Origin: Sutcliffiella horikoshii DSM 8719
Lineage (GTDB): Bacteria; Bacillota; Bacilli; Bacillales; Bacillaceae_I
Direction: 5' to 3'
DNA: 64,000 nt
Assembly: GCA_001648575.1 (NCBI GenBank)
Contig: LQXN01000063.1
Span: 286,812 to 350,811 of the forward strand
Shown: piece after piece, positions 8,887-16,474 of the stretch
How the letters are laid out: each line of letters begins with the position of its first letter
How positions within the stretch are numbered: the first letter of the stretch is position 1
The notes under the pieces: model-generated
What the model saw: the letters and a program-made list of their open reading frames with translations, nothing else
Told to the model about the DNA's origin: nothing
Databases searched by the model: none
Translations under genes and position numbers: made by a program

Positions 8887-9896
8887 CCTGCCACCTCCTC
8901 AATGATGATCCCTTGGTCTTTCAGATATTGAATGGATTTATCTGTCTCTTCCACCGGACCCCTTAAGTGCACGAGCAGGCTTCCAAAAGGTGTTCCTTTT
9001 AGCTGCGTGATATTCCCGGAAAGGATATTTGGGTACACATTAAATTTTTTGCTGATGGTCGCGAGTGCGGGATCATTGGAAGAGGATCCTATATACTTGA
9101 AAGACACAATTTTCCCCGTGCCTCGAAGAGATTGGAAAACCTCTTCTGTCAGCTGATGGTTAAACAGACTATTGACGAATTTTTTTGTGGTTTGTTCCTT
9201 TGGATGGGTAAAAATATCCACGGTTTTTCCCTGTTCAATAATTTTCCCATTTTCCATGACCGCCACCCTATCGCAGATTCGTTGGATAACGTGCATCTCA
9301 TGTGTGATGAGCAGAATGGTGATTCCTAGCTCCTCATTGATTTTTAATAATAGCTCTAAAATGGACTCTGTTGTATCAGGATCAAGGGCACTTGTCGCCT
9401 CATCACTTAGTAAAATTTCTGGTTCATGTGATAAAGCACAGGCAATCGCCACCCTCTGCTTTTGCCCTCCTGAAAGCTGACCGGGAAAGGCATCCGTCTT
9501 ATCCTTCAGCCCAACAATAGACAAATACTTCGTTACCCTTTCATCAATTTGGGACTTGGGCAAGCCTGTTAAACGAAGGGGGATGGCGATGTTATCGTAA
9601 ACAGTCGCTGTTTTTAATAGGTTAAAGCCTTGAAAAATCATGCCAATTTTTCTTCGGGCAAGTAGCAGCTTCTGCGAAGATAAGGAGGTAAGATCAGTTC
9701 CGTCGACCAAGACCTTCCCATTAGAAGGCCTCTCAAGGAGATTCACACACCGGATCAAGGTGCTTTTCCCAGCACCGCTATACCCGATCACGCCATAAAT
9801 CTCTCCTTTTTGAACCTCCAAGGAAACATCTCGCAATGCTTCTACCTTCCCTTTTTTTGTTGTAAAAGTCTTTTCTAAGTGGACTAGATTAATCAT
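8883..9896 (-). CDS. metN: Methionine-type ABC transporter ATP-binding protein MetN
   Basis: ATPase of the MetNIQ importer, about 337 aa. Walker A is GYSGAGKST, signature LSGGQKQRVAIA, Walker B ILLSDEATSALDP, H-loop LLITHEM. The C-terminal 95 residues form the NIL domain (around IVSFKYIGSSSNDPALATI to the end), which in the family binds methionine and shuts transport off from inside. Two ATGs stand in tandem; the second (9894-9896) sits seven bases from AGGAGG and is the better start. A hairpin lies in the 53-bp gap after metQ. Confidence 0.94.
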   Translation of the reverse strand: MINLVHLEKTFTTKKGKVEALRDVSLEVQKGEIYGVIGYSGAGKSTLIRCVNLLERPSNGKVLVDGTDLTSLSSQKLLLARRKIGMIFQGFNLLKTATVYDNIAIPLRLTGLPKSQIDERVTKYLSIVGLKDKTDAFPGQLSGGQKQRVAIACALSHEPEILLSDEATSALDPDTTESILELLLKINEELGITILLITHEMHVIQRICDRVAVMENGKIIEQGKTVDIFTHPKEQTTKKFVNSLFNHQLTEEVFQSLRGTGKIVSFKYIGSSSNDPALATISKKFNVYPNILSGNITQLKGTPFGSLLVHLRGPVEETDKSIQYLKDQGIIIEEVAG

Positions 9897-9920
9897 CATG
9901 TTCCTCCTACTCTAAGAAGT

Positions 9921-9946
9921 AAGAGCCGCTATAGTAAGCAGCTCTT
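9921..9946 (-). other. Intercistronic hairpin between metQ and metN
   Basis: Read on the minus strand, AAGAGCTGC pairs with GCGGCTCTT around an 8-nt loop. No T-run follows, so it is more likely an mRNA processing or stability element, placed where the highly expressed binding protein message is separated from metNI, than a terminator. Confidence 0.5.
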
Positions 9947-9949
9947 TTT

Positions 9950-10762
9950 TTACCAAGATGCCACAACAGAGCCTTCGAACGTTTCTTCAATAAATTGCTT
10001 CACTTCGTCTGAATGGTAAGCCTTGATCAGTTTGTCTAAAACCGGATCATCTTTGTTTTCGGTACGAACAGCGAGCAAGTTCACCCAAGGAGAATCGCTT
10101 GGCTCCATGAAGATGGAATCCTCGGTTGGAACAAGACCATGTTCCACTGCAAAGTTTGTGTTGATGGCGGCTGCGGCCAACTCATCTAGCTGACGGGGGA
10201 TTTGAGCTGCCTCAAGCTCCACGAATTCCAGATTTAATTCGTTCTCCTCCACATCCTTTACTGTAGCTTTAACCCCTGCGCCTTCTTTAAGCTTGATTAA
10301 TCCCGCTTGTTCAAAAAGGATAAGTGCACGCGCCCCATTTGTCGGATCATTTGGAAGCCCTACTTTATCTCCATCCTTTAATTCGCTTACGTCGGTAATG
10401 GAATCGGAGTACATTCCCATTGGAAAGTTGACGGTATTGGCTATTTCCACAAGATCTAAGCCCCGGTCCTCTTTAAATTGATCAAGATATGGTTTGTGCT
10501 GAAAGCTATTTACGTCCAATTCTCTTTCTGCAAGAGCCACATTTGGCATCACATATTCATTGAACACGACAATGTCAATCTCCAGGCCATCTTTTTCTGC
10601 TACTTCCTTCACTTTCTCTAAAACCTGTTCATGCGGGCCTGCTGTCACTCCTATTTTCAAGCGATCCTCACTTAACGCCTGCCCTTCCCCTTGCTCTCCA
10701 CCACAAGCGGTGACTACCAATAATAAAAGAATACTCATGCATAATACTGCGAATTTTTTCAT
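9950..10762 (-). CDS. metQ: Methionine-type ABC transporter substrate-binding lipoprotein MetQ
   Basis: Extracytoplasmic binding protein of the MetNIQ importer (270 aa, NlpA/MetQ family). The signal peptide MKKFAVLCMSILLLL ends in lipobox VVTACGG, so Cys20 should be lipidated. Family motifs are KIGVTAGPHEQVLEKV, NVALAERELDVNSFQHKPYL, VGLPNDPTNGARALILFEQAG and DELAAAAINTNFAVEHG. The start overlaps the stop of the upstream dehydrogenase by ATGA (10759-10762). Ligand specificity in this family ranges over L-Met, D-Met and dipeptides, so a methionine analogue is possible. Confidence 0.94.
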   Translation of the reverse strand: MKKFAVLCMSILLLLVVTACGGEQGEGQALSEDRLKIGVTAGPHEQVLEKVKEVAEKDGLEIDIVVFNEYVMPNVALAERELDVNSFQHKPYLDQFKEDRGLDLVEIANTVNFPMGMYSDSITDVSELKDGDKVGLPNDPTNGARALILFEQAGLIKLKEGAGVKATVKDVEENELNLEFVELEAAQIPRQLDELAAAAINTNFAVEHGLVPTEDSIFMEPSDSPWVNLLAVRTENKDDPVLDKLIKAYHSDEVKQFIEETFEGSVVASW

Positions 10763-11863
10763 GCTTCTCTCTCTCCTTTTTGTAATGTTTCTAGTTTTGT
10801 AATGGCAGCAACAATATCCTGCTGCGTAAATTTATTTTTCATGAAATGGATGGATTCGTGAGGCAAAAGCGCCTTTTCAGCGATTAGATGTATATCTTCC
10901 CGCCCCTGAATATGTAGTTCCCTACAAGAGGATGGCAATCCTATTTGCCTATAGAATGGGAGGAGCGATCTAATTTCTTCCTCGTTCCCCTCCAGTGCAA
11001 GTTGTACGAGTATCCCATATGCCACCTTTTCTCCATGAAGCAGCTCCTTTGTGCCAGGTAGATGGGTTAGTGCATTATGGATCGAATGCGCTCCAGCCAC
11101 TCGTCCATACTCATCCCCAAAGCCACCTACCATTCCCCCCAGCAAAATATTCGCCTCGATAATGGTGAGGACAGAAGTGGAAAGATTACCTTCCTCGCAA
11201 TCTATCAACGCCTGATTGCTCTCCTCTATTAATCGATTTCTACTTAATTTTGCCGCATGCAGCGCTACCTCCACAGGCAACGGGATGTAATCCCAACCCA
11301 TGCACAATGGCATTCGCCTCATACCATTTGGCAAGCGTATCCCCAATCCCAGCTTTCAAATATCTTAACGGTGCTTCTAGAATCACCCTTGGTTCTATTA
11401 GGACCATATAGGTACTGCGGGGAAAGACAGTGTAGGTTTGGAAACGTCCCTCGTCATCATAAATGACGCTTAACGGTGTCCAAGCCGCACAAGTAGAGGC
11501 AAGTGTCGGTATGAGGATGACGTCCTTTTTAGCCTCATGCCCTGCAGCCTTTGCAAGATCCAGGACCTTTCCTCCTCCTATTCCAACGACAGCATCGACG
11601 TGTAAGGATTCTGTCAGCTCTTTACATCTTTTTATTTCAGATTCGGAACAGACGCCAGAGTAAGCAGCATATGTCGTACTAACTTCCGGAAGGTCCGGCC
11701 AATACGGTTGTATAGCCTGGAAGGACTTCTCTCCATGAATGATCAGCAAGGAATCAATATCCCTTTCCTTTAAAAGCGAAGACAATTCCTGCAGTATATT
11801 CTCCTGGCATTTATAAAAGCTTGGTGCTCCTTGAATTCGAATCGAAATGTTCCTCACCCCCAT
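10759..11863 (-). pseudogene. YbdH/HcxA-like hydroxycarboxylate dehydrogenase, frameshifted
   Basis: Member of the iron-containing alcohol/glycerol dehydrogenase superfamily, closest from memory to E. coli YbdH (HcxA), which reduces 2-oxo acids with NAD(P)H. Shared blocks are CSESEIKRC, VVGIGGGKVLDLAKA (nucleotide binding), TLASTCAAWTPLSVIYDD, EPRVILEAPLRYL, AGIGDTLAKWYEA, then GGMVGGFGDEYGRVAGAHSI and HGEKVAYGILVQLAL. The protein is split: frame one runs 11863-11240 and the rest continues in another frame to 10759. The switch must lie about 11275-11325, between WYEANAIV and LPVEVALHAAKL. A one-base change explains it; there is no long homopolymer. The first ATG lacks a clear ribosome site. 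It is the first gene after the SAM riboswitch. It may be a true pseudogene or a sequencing error. Confidence 0.85.
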
Positions 11864-11882
11864 ATTGTCTTGGGAGGCAAAA

Positions 11883-11913
11883 TAAAAAAGCCTCCCTAAA
11901 AGAAGAGAGGCTT
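11883..11913 (-). terminator. Intrinsic terminator of the SAM riboswitch
   Basis: On the minus strand AAGCCTC (11907-11913) pairs with GAGGCTT (11888-11894), followed by a T-run. It lies between the aptamer and the dehydrogenase start, as expected for transcription attenuation when SAM is bound. Confidence 0.88.
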
Positions 11914-11933
11914 ACGTATTAAAAATACTCGGT

Positions 11934-12053
11934 CCTCTCTCATCTTCCAAAACACTTCACGTGTCTTGCTGGAATTAGCACCTTTCCTTACGAAACATAA
12001 GAATGGTTGCCGGGCATCATAGGGCCAGTCCCTCCGCCTCTCTTGATAAGAGA
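11934..12053 (-). ncRNA. SAM-I (S-box) riboswitch
   Basis: Classic S-box aptamer on the minus strand. The order is CTCTTATCAAGAGAGGCGGA, GGGACTGGCCC, TGATGCCCGGCAACC, AAGGTGCTAATTCCAGCA and the closing GATGAGAGAG that pairs with the 5' CTCTTATC strand. A sigma-A promoter lies just upstream and a terminator just downstream. When SAM is plentiful the operon hcxA-like/metQ/metN/metI/hydroxyacid oxidase should be off. Confidence 0.96.
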
Positions 12054-12094
12054 ATTTGCATATTAAATTAGTAAAATTCTAAAATTTAATTGTA

Positions 12095-12123
12095 AGTATA
12101 ATCTGTATTTTTAATGCTGTCAA
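12095..12123 (-). promoter_or_regulatory. Sigma-A promoter of the SAM-riboswitch operon
   Basis: Minus-strand TTGACA (12118-12123), 17-bp spacer, TATACT (12095-12100). Transcription should start near 12088, about 35 bases before the aptamer. Confidence 0.85.
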
Positions 12124-12196
12124 GGGGTAAAGCAACAAAGAATCAGGAGACTAAAAGCTTGGTATTATTTAAAATTATTTACCCGCCATTCTGAAA

Positions 12197-12546
12197 TTAA
12201 TAAAAATGTTAGCTTATCGGTGAGCCACATACTGTTACGAAAATAGGACAATCAGAAATATGGATGGTATTTTTTAAAGGCTCTTTTCTAAAAGATTGTT
12301 GCTATTACTAGTAAAAAGTCGGCTTTTGGACTTTTTACCAAGAAAAATCGGCCTTTGGATTTTTCACCGTGTATCTACTTTCAAAATGTCATGCAGTCTC
12401 TCCAAATAACCTGGAAAAGAGCACGACAGCAACAATTATTACGGTTGTTAAAAAAATACGAAATAGCAACAAAGTTTACGAAAACAGCCTCTTTAAAAGA
12501 TACAGAAGATAATACTCATGCATTTATGAGTGAGGTACAGGTCTAA
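12197..12546 (+). pseudogene. 5'-truncated copy of the glyoxalase-fold gene, split by a MITE
   Basis: The DNA matches the 3' part of the gene at 13809. Its left piece (about 12197-12278) corresponds to the coding region around NKEVTFIDEPHVVTKMG...WMVFFK with many substitutions. The right piece (12498-12546) is almost identical to the last codons KDTEDNTHAFMSEVQV plus stop. A 211-bp element sits exactly between them. The first two thirds of the gene are absent, so no product is expected. Confidence 0.85.
12279..12489. mobile_element. 211-bp MITE with terminal inverted repeats and 8-bp target duplication
   Basis: The ends are imperfect inverted repeats of about 28 bp: left GGCTCTTTTCTAAAAG... 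and right, read inward, GGCTGTTTTCGTAAAC..., both continuing into TTGTTGCTATT. It is flanked by TTTTTAAA (12271-12278) and TCTTTAAA (12490-12497), an 8-bp duplication with one change; the uninterrupted sequence is seen in the intact gene at 13809. No transposase is encoded, so it is a non-autonomous element needing an IS that recognises these ends. Inside is an imperfect tandem pair (AAAAAGTCGGCTTTTGGA then AAAAATCGGCCTTTGGA). The IS family is not assigned. Confidence 0.87.
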
Positions 12547-12559
12547 AAAATCAAATTGA

Positions 12560-12620
12560 AGGACGGGAAATAGACCCGACTATGCTTTAGTGTATAGACG
12601 GGTCGAGGAACCTGTCCCTT
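12560..12620. repeat. GGGACAGG-type palindromic hairpin
   Basis: GACCCGACTAT and ATAGACGGGTC form an inner stem around GCTTTAGTGT, and the outer GGACGGG and CCTGTCC arms extend it. It lies just past the 3' end of the EamA gene (minus) and the glyoxalase remnant (plus) and could end both transcripts. Confidence 0.75.
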
Positions 12621-12629
12621 TGATTCTTT

Positions 12630-13486
12630 TCAACTCTGCTTCACACTTAATATGGTCACTGTCACCAAGATGATGGCCATACCTCCAAGCTGAGTTGCTG
12701 TAAGCAGTTCACTCAGCACAATAAATCCAAAAAGGGATGCGGTGACCGGTTCCACCATTGCAATAATGGAAGCTGAAGTCGGTGAGGTTCGTTTCAAACC
12801 AACTACATACAAGAAGAATGACAAGCCTCCTCCGAATACCCCTAAAAGTATCATCCATAATAAGTCAGGTGAGTAAAAGACGGAAACTGCTTCACTGTGA
12901 TCAGTGAAAAACAGCGTTATAATAGTAAAGGCAAGAAATGCAATCGTTAAAACCCCTTGCGGCTGCCCGTGGCGGGATGCATATTTAAAACCAAAAATAA
13001 ATAATGAATACGATAACCCCGCTCCTAACCCAGTAACAAGCCCAAGCATCGTGATGCTGTCGGAGCCAATGCTGTAAACCTCTGTCAGCAATACCACTCC
13101 CCCATCACAAAACCAATAGCCAACCATTTAAATAATGATGCCCTTTCAAGCTGAAATATGAACGAGATAAGCAGAACAAAAATAGGTGCTGTATACATCA
13201 ATGTCGCCGCTACGGCAATACTTGCCTCAGAGATACTGATAAAGTAAAATATAAAATTCCCCGCCACTCCGATCCCAGCAACAATAGACCACAACAACAA
13301 CTGCTTATTCCACCGTGTCGGCTTGAACAAGAACCAAATAAGAATACATAATAAACCTACTGTTCCCCTATAAAAGGAAATGACCAGGGGGTCCCAACCT
13401 TTATCCATTAAAAAGCCGCCCAGTCCACCGGAAATGCCCCATAATATTGCTGCAAAAATTACTAATCCTACCCCACCTGCACGCAT
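12630..13486 (-). pseudogene. EamA/DMT-family transporter, frameshifted
   Basis: Drug/metabolite exporter family protein of about ten membrane helices in two EamA repeats. The first repeat starts RAGGVGLVIFAAILWGISGG and is read to about 13085; the second continues in another frame from about 13127 to 12630 with FGGGLSFFLYVVGLKRTSPT and IIAMVEPVTASLFGFIVLSE. The break is at the G-run 13097-13104 (minus strand ATGGGGGAGTGG): one more G would give VMGGVVLLTEV and a single 285-aa protein. So this is a one-base deletion in a homopolymer, by mutation, phase variation or sequencing error. Confidence 0.87.
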
Positions 13487-13808
13487 ATTGTTACCTCCAC
13501 ATATTCAAAGCTGTAAAGATAACCATACCTCTAAGTAGAGGTTTTATAACTTGTTTTTGTGAGCTGGTTATACGGAAGGTCGTTTCACCCTTGCAGTTTA
13601 GGGATAGTTAAAATTTTCAACTTCAATATATTGATTTAAAGTGTAGGATAGATAACACTCAATGCCTTACTACAATAACTTGAATATTTTACATATTTCT
13701 GAACTATTCTACCGCTATTTTTCCAGTAAATGATAAAATATAACAAAACAACCCTTTTATATAGGGGGAACCTGATAAAATTGAGAGGTATTGAGAGGAG
13801 AAAATTTT
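13487..13808. other. Divergent intergenic region, no gene
   Basis: About 320 bp between the EamA gene and the glyoxalase-fold gene. It holds a small hairpin (ACCTCTAAGTAGAGGT near 13527-13542). I see no ORF or known RNA element. Confidence 0.45.
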
Positions 13809-14186
13809 ATGGAATATAAATTGATTAATCACATTGGACAAATTGGGGTACCTGTTAAAGACTTAAATAGAGCATTAGATTTTTATAAAGAGAAATTAGG
13901 TCTCTCCTTATTATTTAACACGGATAGTATGGCTTTCTTTGACTGTAATGGGTTGCGGCTGATGTTATCCCTGCCTGAAAAAGATGAATTCGCCCATTCG
14001 AGTTCAGTTATTTATTTTCAAGTAACAAATATTAAAGATACTTATGAGCGCTTACTTAATAAAGAAGTTACCTTTATCGATGAACCACATGTTGTAACGA
14101 AAATGGGACAAACAGAAACATGGATGGTATTTTTTAAAGATACAGAAGATAATACTCATGCATTTATGAGTGAGGTACAGGTTTAA
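13809..14186 (+). CDS. VOC/glyoxalase-fold protein
   Basis: 125-aa vicinal-oxygen-chelate fold protein with two beta-alpha-beta-beta-beta units. Seen are HIGQIGVPVKDLNRALDFY, EKLGLSLLF, FFDCNGLRLMLSL, SSVIYFQVTNIKDTYERL and DTEDNTHAFMSE. The metal-ligand positions of glyoxalase I (His near the start, Glu near the end) are plausible, but the substrate cannot be told; relatives include glyoxalases, dioxygenases and antibiotic-resistance proteins. The start is the ATG at 13809 with GAGGAG at 13795-13800; a TTG at 13791 is inside a duplicated TTGAGAGG. A decayed partial copy lies 1.6 kb upstream. Confidence 0.88.
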   Translation: MEYKLINHIGQIGVPVKDLNRALDFYKEKLGLSLLFNTDSMAFFDCNGLRLMLSLPEKDEFAHSSSVIYFQVTNIKDTYERLLNKEVTFIDEPHVVTKMGQTETWMVFFKDTEDNTHAFMSEVQV

Positions 14187-14301
14187 GAACATCCAATTGA
14201 AGAACAGGTTCCTCGACGCAACTATGCTTTACTCTTGTTCAATAAAATATAAATGTGTAGCAAATACTAAATGTATCTTATTTTTTGTTGGAGTGATTTG
14301 A

Positions 14302-14910
14302 ATGTTACATAAAATAAAAAATCCGATACATTTTTTCTTCTTGTTTGTGGTTATTCTTGTTCTTATTTGGTCCTTAATTAAACCTGAAGAAGGTTATATG
14401 GTTTTGTTGGTGGAGGTTTTACCTTCAGTATTAGTCTTAATATTTTTTATATCGACATACAATCGGTTTCGTCTTACCACTGTTTCCTATTTCATCATTA
14501 CCCTTCTAGTCATTTTAACGTTTATCGGAGGGCATTTTTCTTATTCCAAAGTCCCTCTCTTTTCATGGATTAAAGATTATTTTGATTTACAAAGAAACCA
14601 CTATGATCGGTTCGGTCATTTTCTCAAGGGGTCAATTGTGTTAGTTATAATAGAGATATTATTAAGAAAAACAGCTTTATCGAAAAGTAAAACCACAAAT
14701 TTCATTGCTTTATGTATAACATTAGCAATCGGGGCTCTCTACGAAATAATTGAGTGGGCAAGTGCAAAAATAGGGAATGAAGGAAAAGTCACAAAAGATT
14801 TTTTAGGTATGCAAGGAGATATATGGGACGCCCAGTGGGATATGGCACTTTTATTAGGAGGTTCCATTCTTTCGCTGTTTTTCACAAAGATTCTTTATAA
14901 AGAATTATAA
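14302..14910 (+). CDS. DUF2238 (YjdF-like) membrane protein
   Basis: 202-aa membrane protein with about six helices. The signature of the DUF2238 family is clear: RNHYDRFGHFLKG, then IGALYEIIEWASAK and FLGMQGDIWDAQWDMALLLGG. The conserved acidic and His residues suggest a metal or lipid-phosphate site, but no member has a firm function that I can name. GGAGTGA precedes the ATG. It follows the glyoxalase-fold gene on the same strand with a 115-bp gap. Confidence 0.88.
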   Translation: MLHKIKNPIHFFFLFVVILVLIWSLIKPEEGYMVLLVEVLPSVLVLIFFISTYNRFRLTTVSYFIITLLVILTFIGGHFSYSKVPLFSWIKDYFDLQRNHYDRFGHFLKGSIVLVIIEILLRKTALSKSKTTNFIALCITLAIGALYEIIEWASAKIGNEGKVTKDFLGMQGDIWDAQWDMALLLGGSILSLFFTKILYKEL

Positions 14911-15057
14911 AAATTTCTAATGGGATTTAACGACCAACTAATTTAAAGTCACTATTTCGATAAAATTCAGGTCGTCACTTTGACTTGATTTCCAGTGGAT
15001 TAGCTTGTTAGCATATGGCATAATTACTCCCTTATGGGATTTTCCGCCTTCATGAAC

Positions 15058-15081
15058 TTTTCCGCTTCACTCAGCGGAAAG
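15058..15081. other. Small hairpin in the gap between DUF2238 and ASCH genes
   Basis: TTTTCCGCT pairs with AGCGGAAAg around a 6-nt loop in the 275-bp space between the convergent genes at 14302 and 15187. It may act as a bidirectional terminator although the T-tracts are short. Confidence 0.45.
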
Positions 15082-15186
15082 CCTTTGTAAATATGAAGAT
15101 CACTAAATCTCCCTCTCGAGAAATCACCTCAGTATAAAAATTAATCCCCTATGTACAAATGAAATACTGCTTACCTCCATTGCTTT

Positions 15187-15615
15187 TCATAATAAATCAG
15201 TTTCCCATAACCCAAGCTGGCCTTTTGCTGGTATGCGTTCATTCAAGATTTTCATGTCTTGAACCACCCAGGCATATCCTCCCACATTAAAGTCACCCAA
15301 AAAATAATCATTTCCTGATACGATTTGTCCATCTTCCAGGACTGCTGATGTCTGATTTTCCTCAGTTATCTTCAGACAATTTTCAAGCCGGCAGACAGCA
15401 ATGATCATACCCGTTGGAAGGGTCTCTTCTGTATATCCATGCTTACTAAGCAGCGAACGGATAGCCACATGCTTGCAGACAGCCTTATCTATTTTTTTAC
15501 TTGTATGAATGGCCAACGGTCCTCGATAATTTGTTTTCCATGACCTTGTTTCAAATTCATTCTCTCGAAGTACAAAAAGACTTGCCCAAGGCTGAATCAT
15601 AGATAATACCTTCAT
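15187..15615 (-). CDS. ASCH-domain protein
   Basis: 142-aa protein of the ASCH (PUA-like) fold, a group thought to bind RNA or modified nucleotides. The N-terminus KVLSMIQPWASLFVLRENEF and ETRSWKTNYRGPLAIHTSKK match the family signature of a basic cleft, and the end KGQLGLWE fits too. An in-frame extension to 15795 is just the hairpin repeat and has no homology, so the ATG at 15613-15615 is chosen, although no strong ribosome site precedes it. The specific target is unknown. Confidence 0.84.
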   Translation of the reverse strand: MKVLSMIQPWASLFVLRENEFETRSWKTNYRGPLAIHTSKKIDKAVCKHVAIRSLLSKHGYTEETLPTGMIIAVCRLENCLKITEENQTSAVLEDGQIVSGNDYFLGDFNVGGYAWVVQDMKILNERIPAKGQLGLWETDLL

Positions 15616-15726
15616 TCTAGCGGCCACCAATCTATAAAGTTTCGTTTGTCTTATCGTGTCCGTAGAGAAGAATATTATTTGCAAAACTGTTTGATATTGA
15701 ATTCGGAAACCAAGTTCAATGAATAG

Positions 15727-15797
15727 GTTGGAGGGACAGGCAGCTACCCATCTGTGCTTTAAAGAACGAACGGGTCGTTTCACCTGTCCCCTCAACC
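15727..15797. repeat. GGGACAGG palindromic hairpin
   Basis: GGTTGGAGGGACAGG and CCTGTCCCCTCAACC form perfect to near-perfect arms of about 15 bp around a second inner stem. It sits between the ASCH gene and the anti-sigma gene, both on the minus strand, and resembles the copies at 7000 and 12560. Confidence 0.8.
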
Positions 15798-15814
15798 ATT
15801 ATTCCATTTGTTTC

Positions 15815-16474
15815 CTATTCCCTTTCCCAAATCAACGTCATTGATTCGAGAAGTTCTTCCCATGTTTGCGCTTTTTCTTTCGTTACTTTATCAAGATCAA
15901 AATACCCATAGTAAATGGCATCAACAGTATCACTATTCACTAATTGTAATGGTTCAGATCCAATTCTTTTGTCCTCTAGTAAAAAGTTGCTGGTAGGTGA
16001 ATGGGCGATTGTTTCATCATAATATACCAGGCTGATTTTTTTTTGTTCTCCATCTATTTCAACTTCTATAGGATGTGTCATATATGTTCCCGCATGGCTT
16101 TCTCCAAAATAATTTAAAACAAGCATACCGTCTGCCGTTTCTTCCATTTGAAATAAATCTGTTGTATAGGGAATTGGCTTTGCGTAATAAAAAATAAATG
16201 AAAATACTGCAAACCCTAATAAGATGGTGGTTAAAACAGACCCCAATATAAGTACCCATTTTTTGCGATTCCATCGTTTATTAAGCTTGCTGAACAAAGT
16301 TGCTTTATTTTCAATTGGTACATAAAGTGTTTCCTTCATTTGTTCATATTCATTTCTACAAATTTCACATGTTAATAAATGTTCCTTAACTAATGATTTA
16401 GTATCATCACTTACTACCCCATCTATATAAAGTGGTAATAGATCTTGAATTACCGAACATTTAATTTCCTTCAT
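15815..16474 (-). CDS. Anti-sigma factor with zinc-finger (zf-HC2) domain
   Basis: 219-aa one-pass membrane protein. The N-terminal cytoplasmic domain carries the zinc-finger anti-sigma motif, H-x3-C-x2-C in EHLLTCEICRNEY, with a Cys near the start (EIKCSVIQDLLPLYIDG). One helix follows (about residues 73-95) and the rest is outside the membrane. It overlaps the sigma gene by 14 bp, so it is the co-transcribed, coupled inhibitor of that sigma factor. The outer domain resembles no sensor that I know, so the inducing signal is unknown. Confidence 0.9.
   Translation of the reverse strand: MKEIKCSVIQDLLPLYIDGVVSDDTKSLVKEHLLTCEICRNEYEQMKETLYVPIENKATLFSKLNKRWNRKKWVLILGSVLTTILLGFAVFSFIFYYAKPIPYTTDLFQMEETADGMLVLNYFGESHAGTYMTHPIEVEIDGEQKKISLVYYDETIAHSPTSNFLLEDKRIGSEPLQLVNSDTVDAIYYGYFDLDKVTKEKAQTWEELLESMTLIWERE

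Noticed and set aside
12355..12546. Plus-strand ORF of 63 codons
   Set aside because: It joins the inside of the MITE to the tail of the glyoxalase remnant; it is a by-product of the insertion.
15616..15795. Longer ASCH protein starting at 15795
   Set aside because: The extra codons run through the GGGACAGG hairpin and have no similarity to the family.
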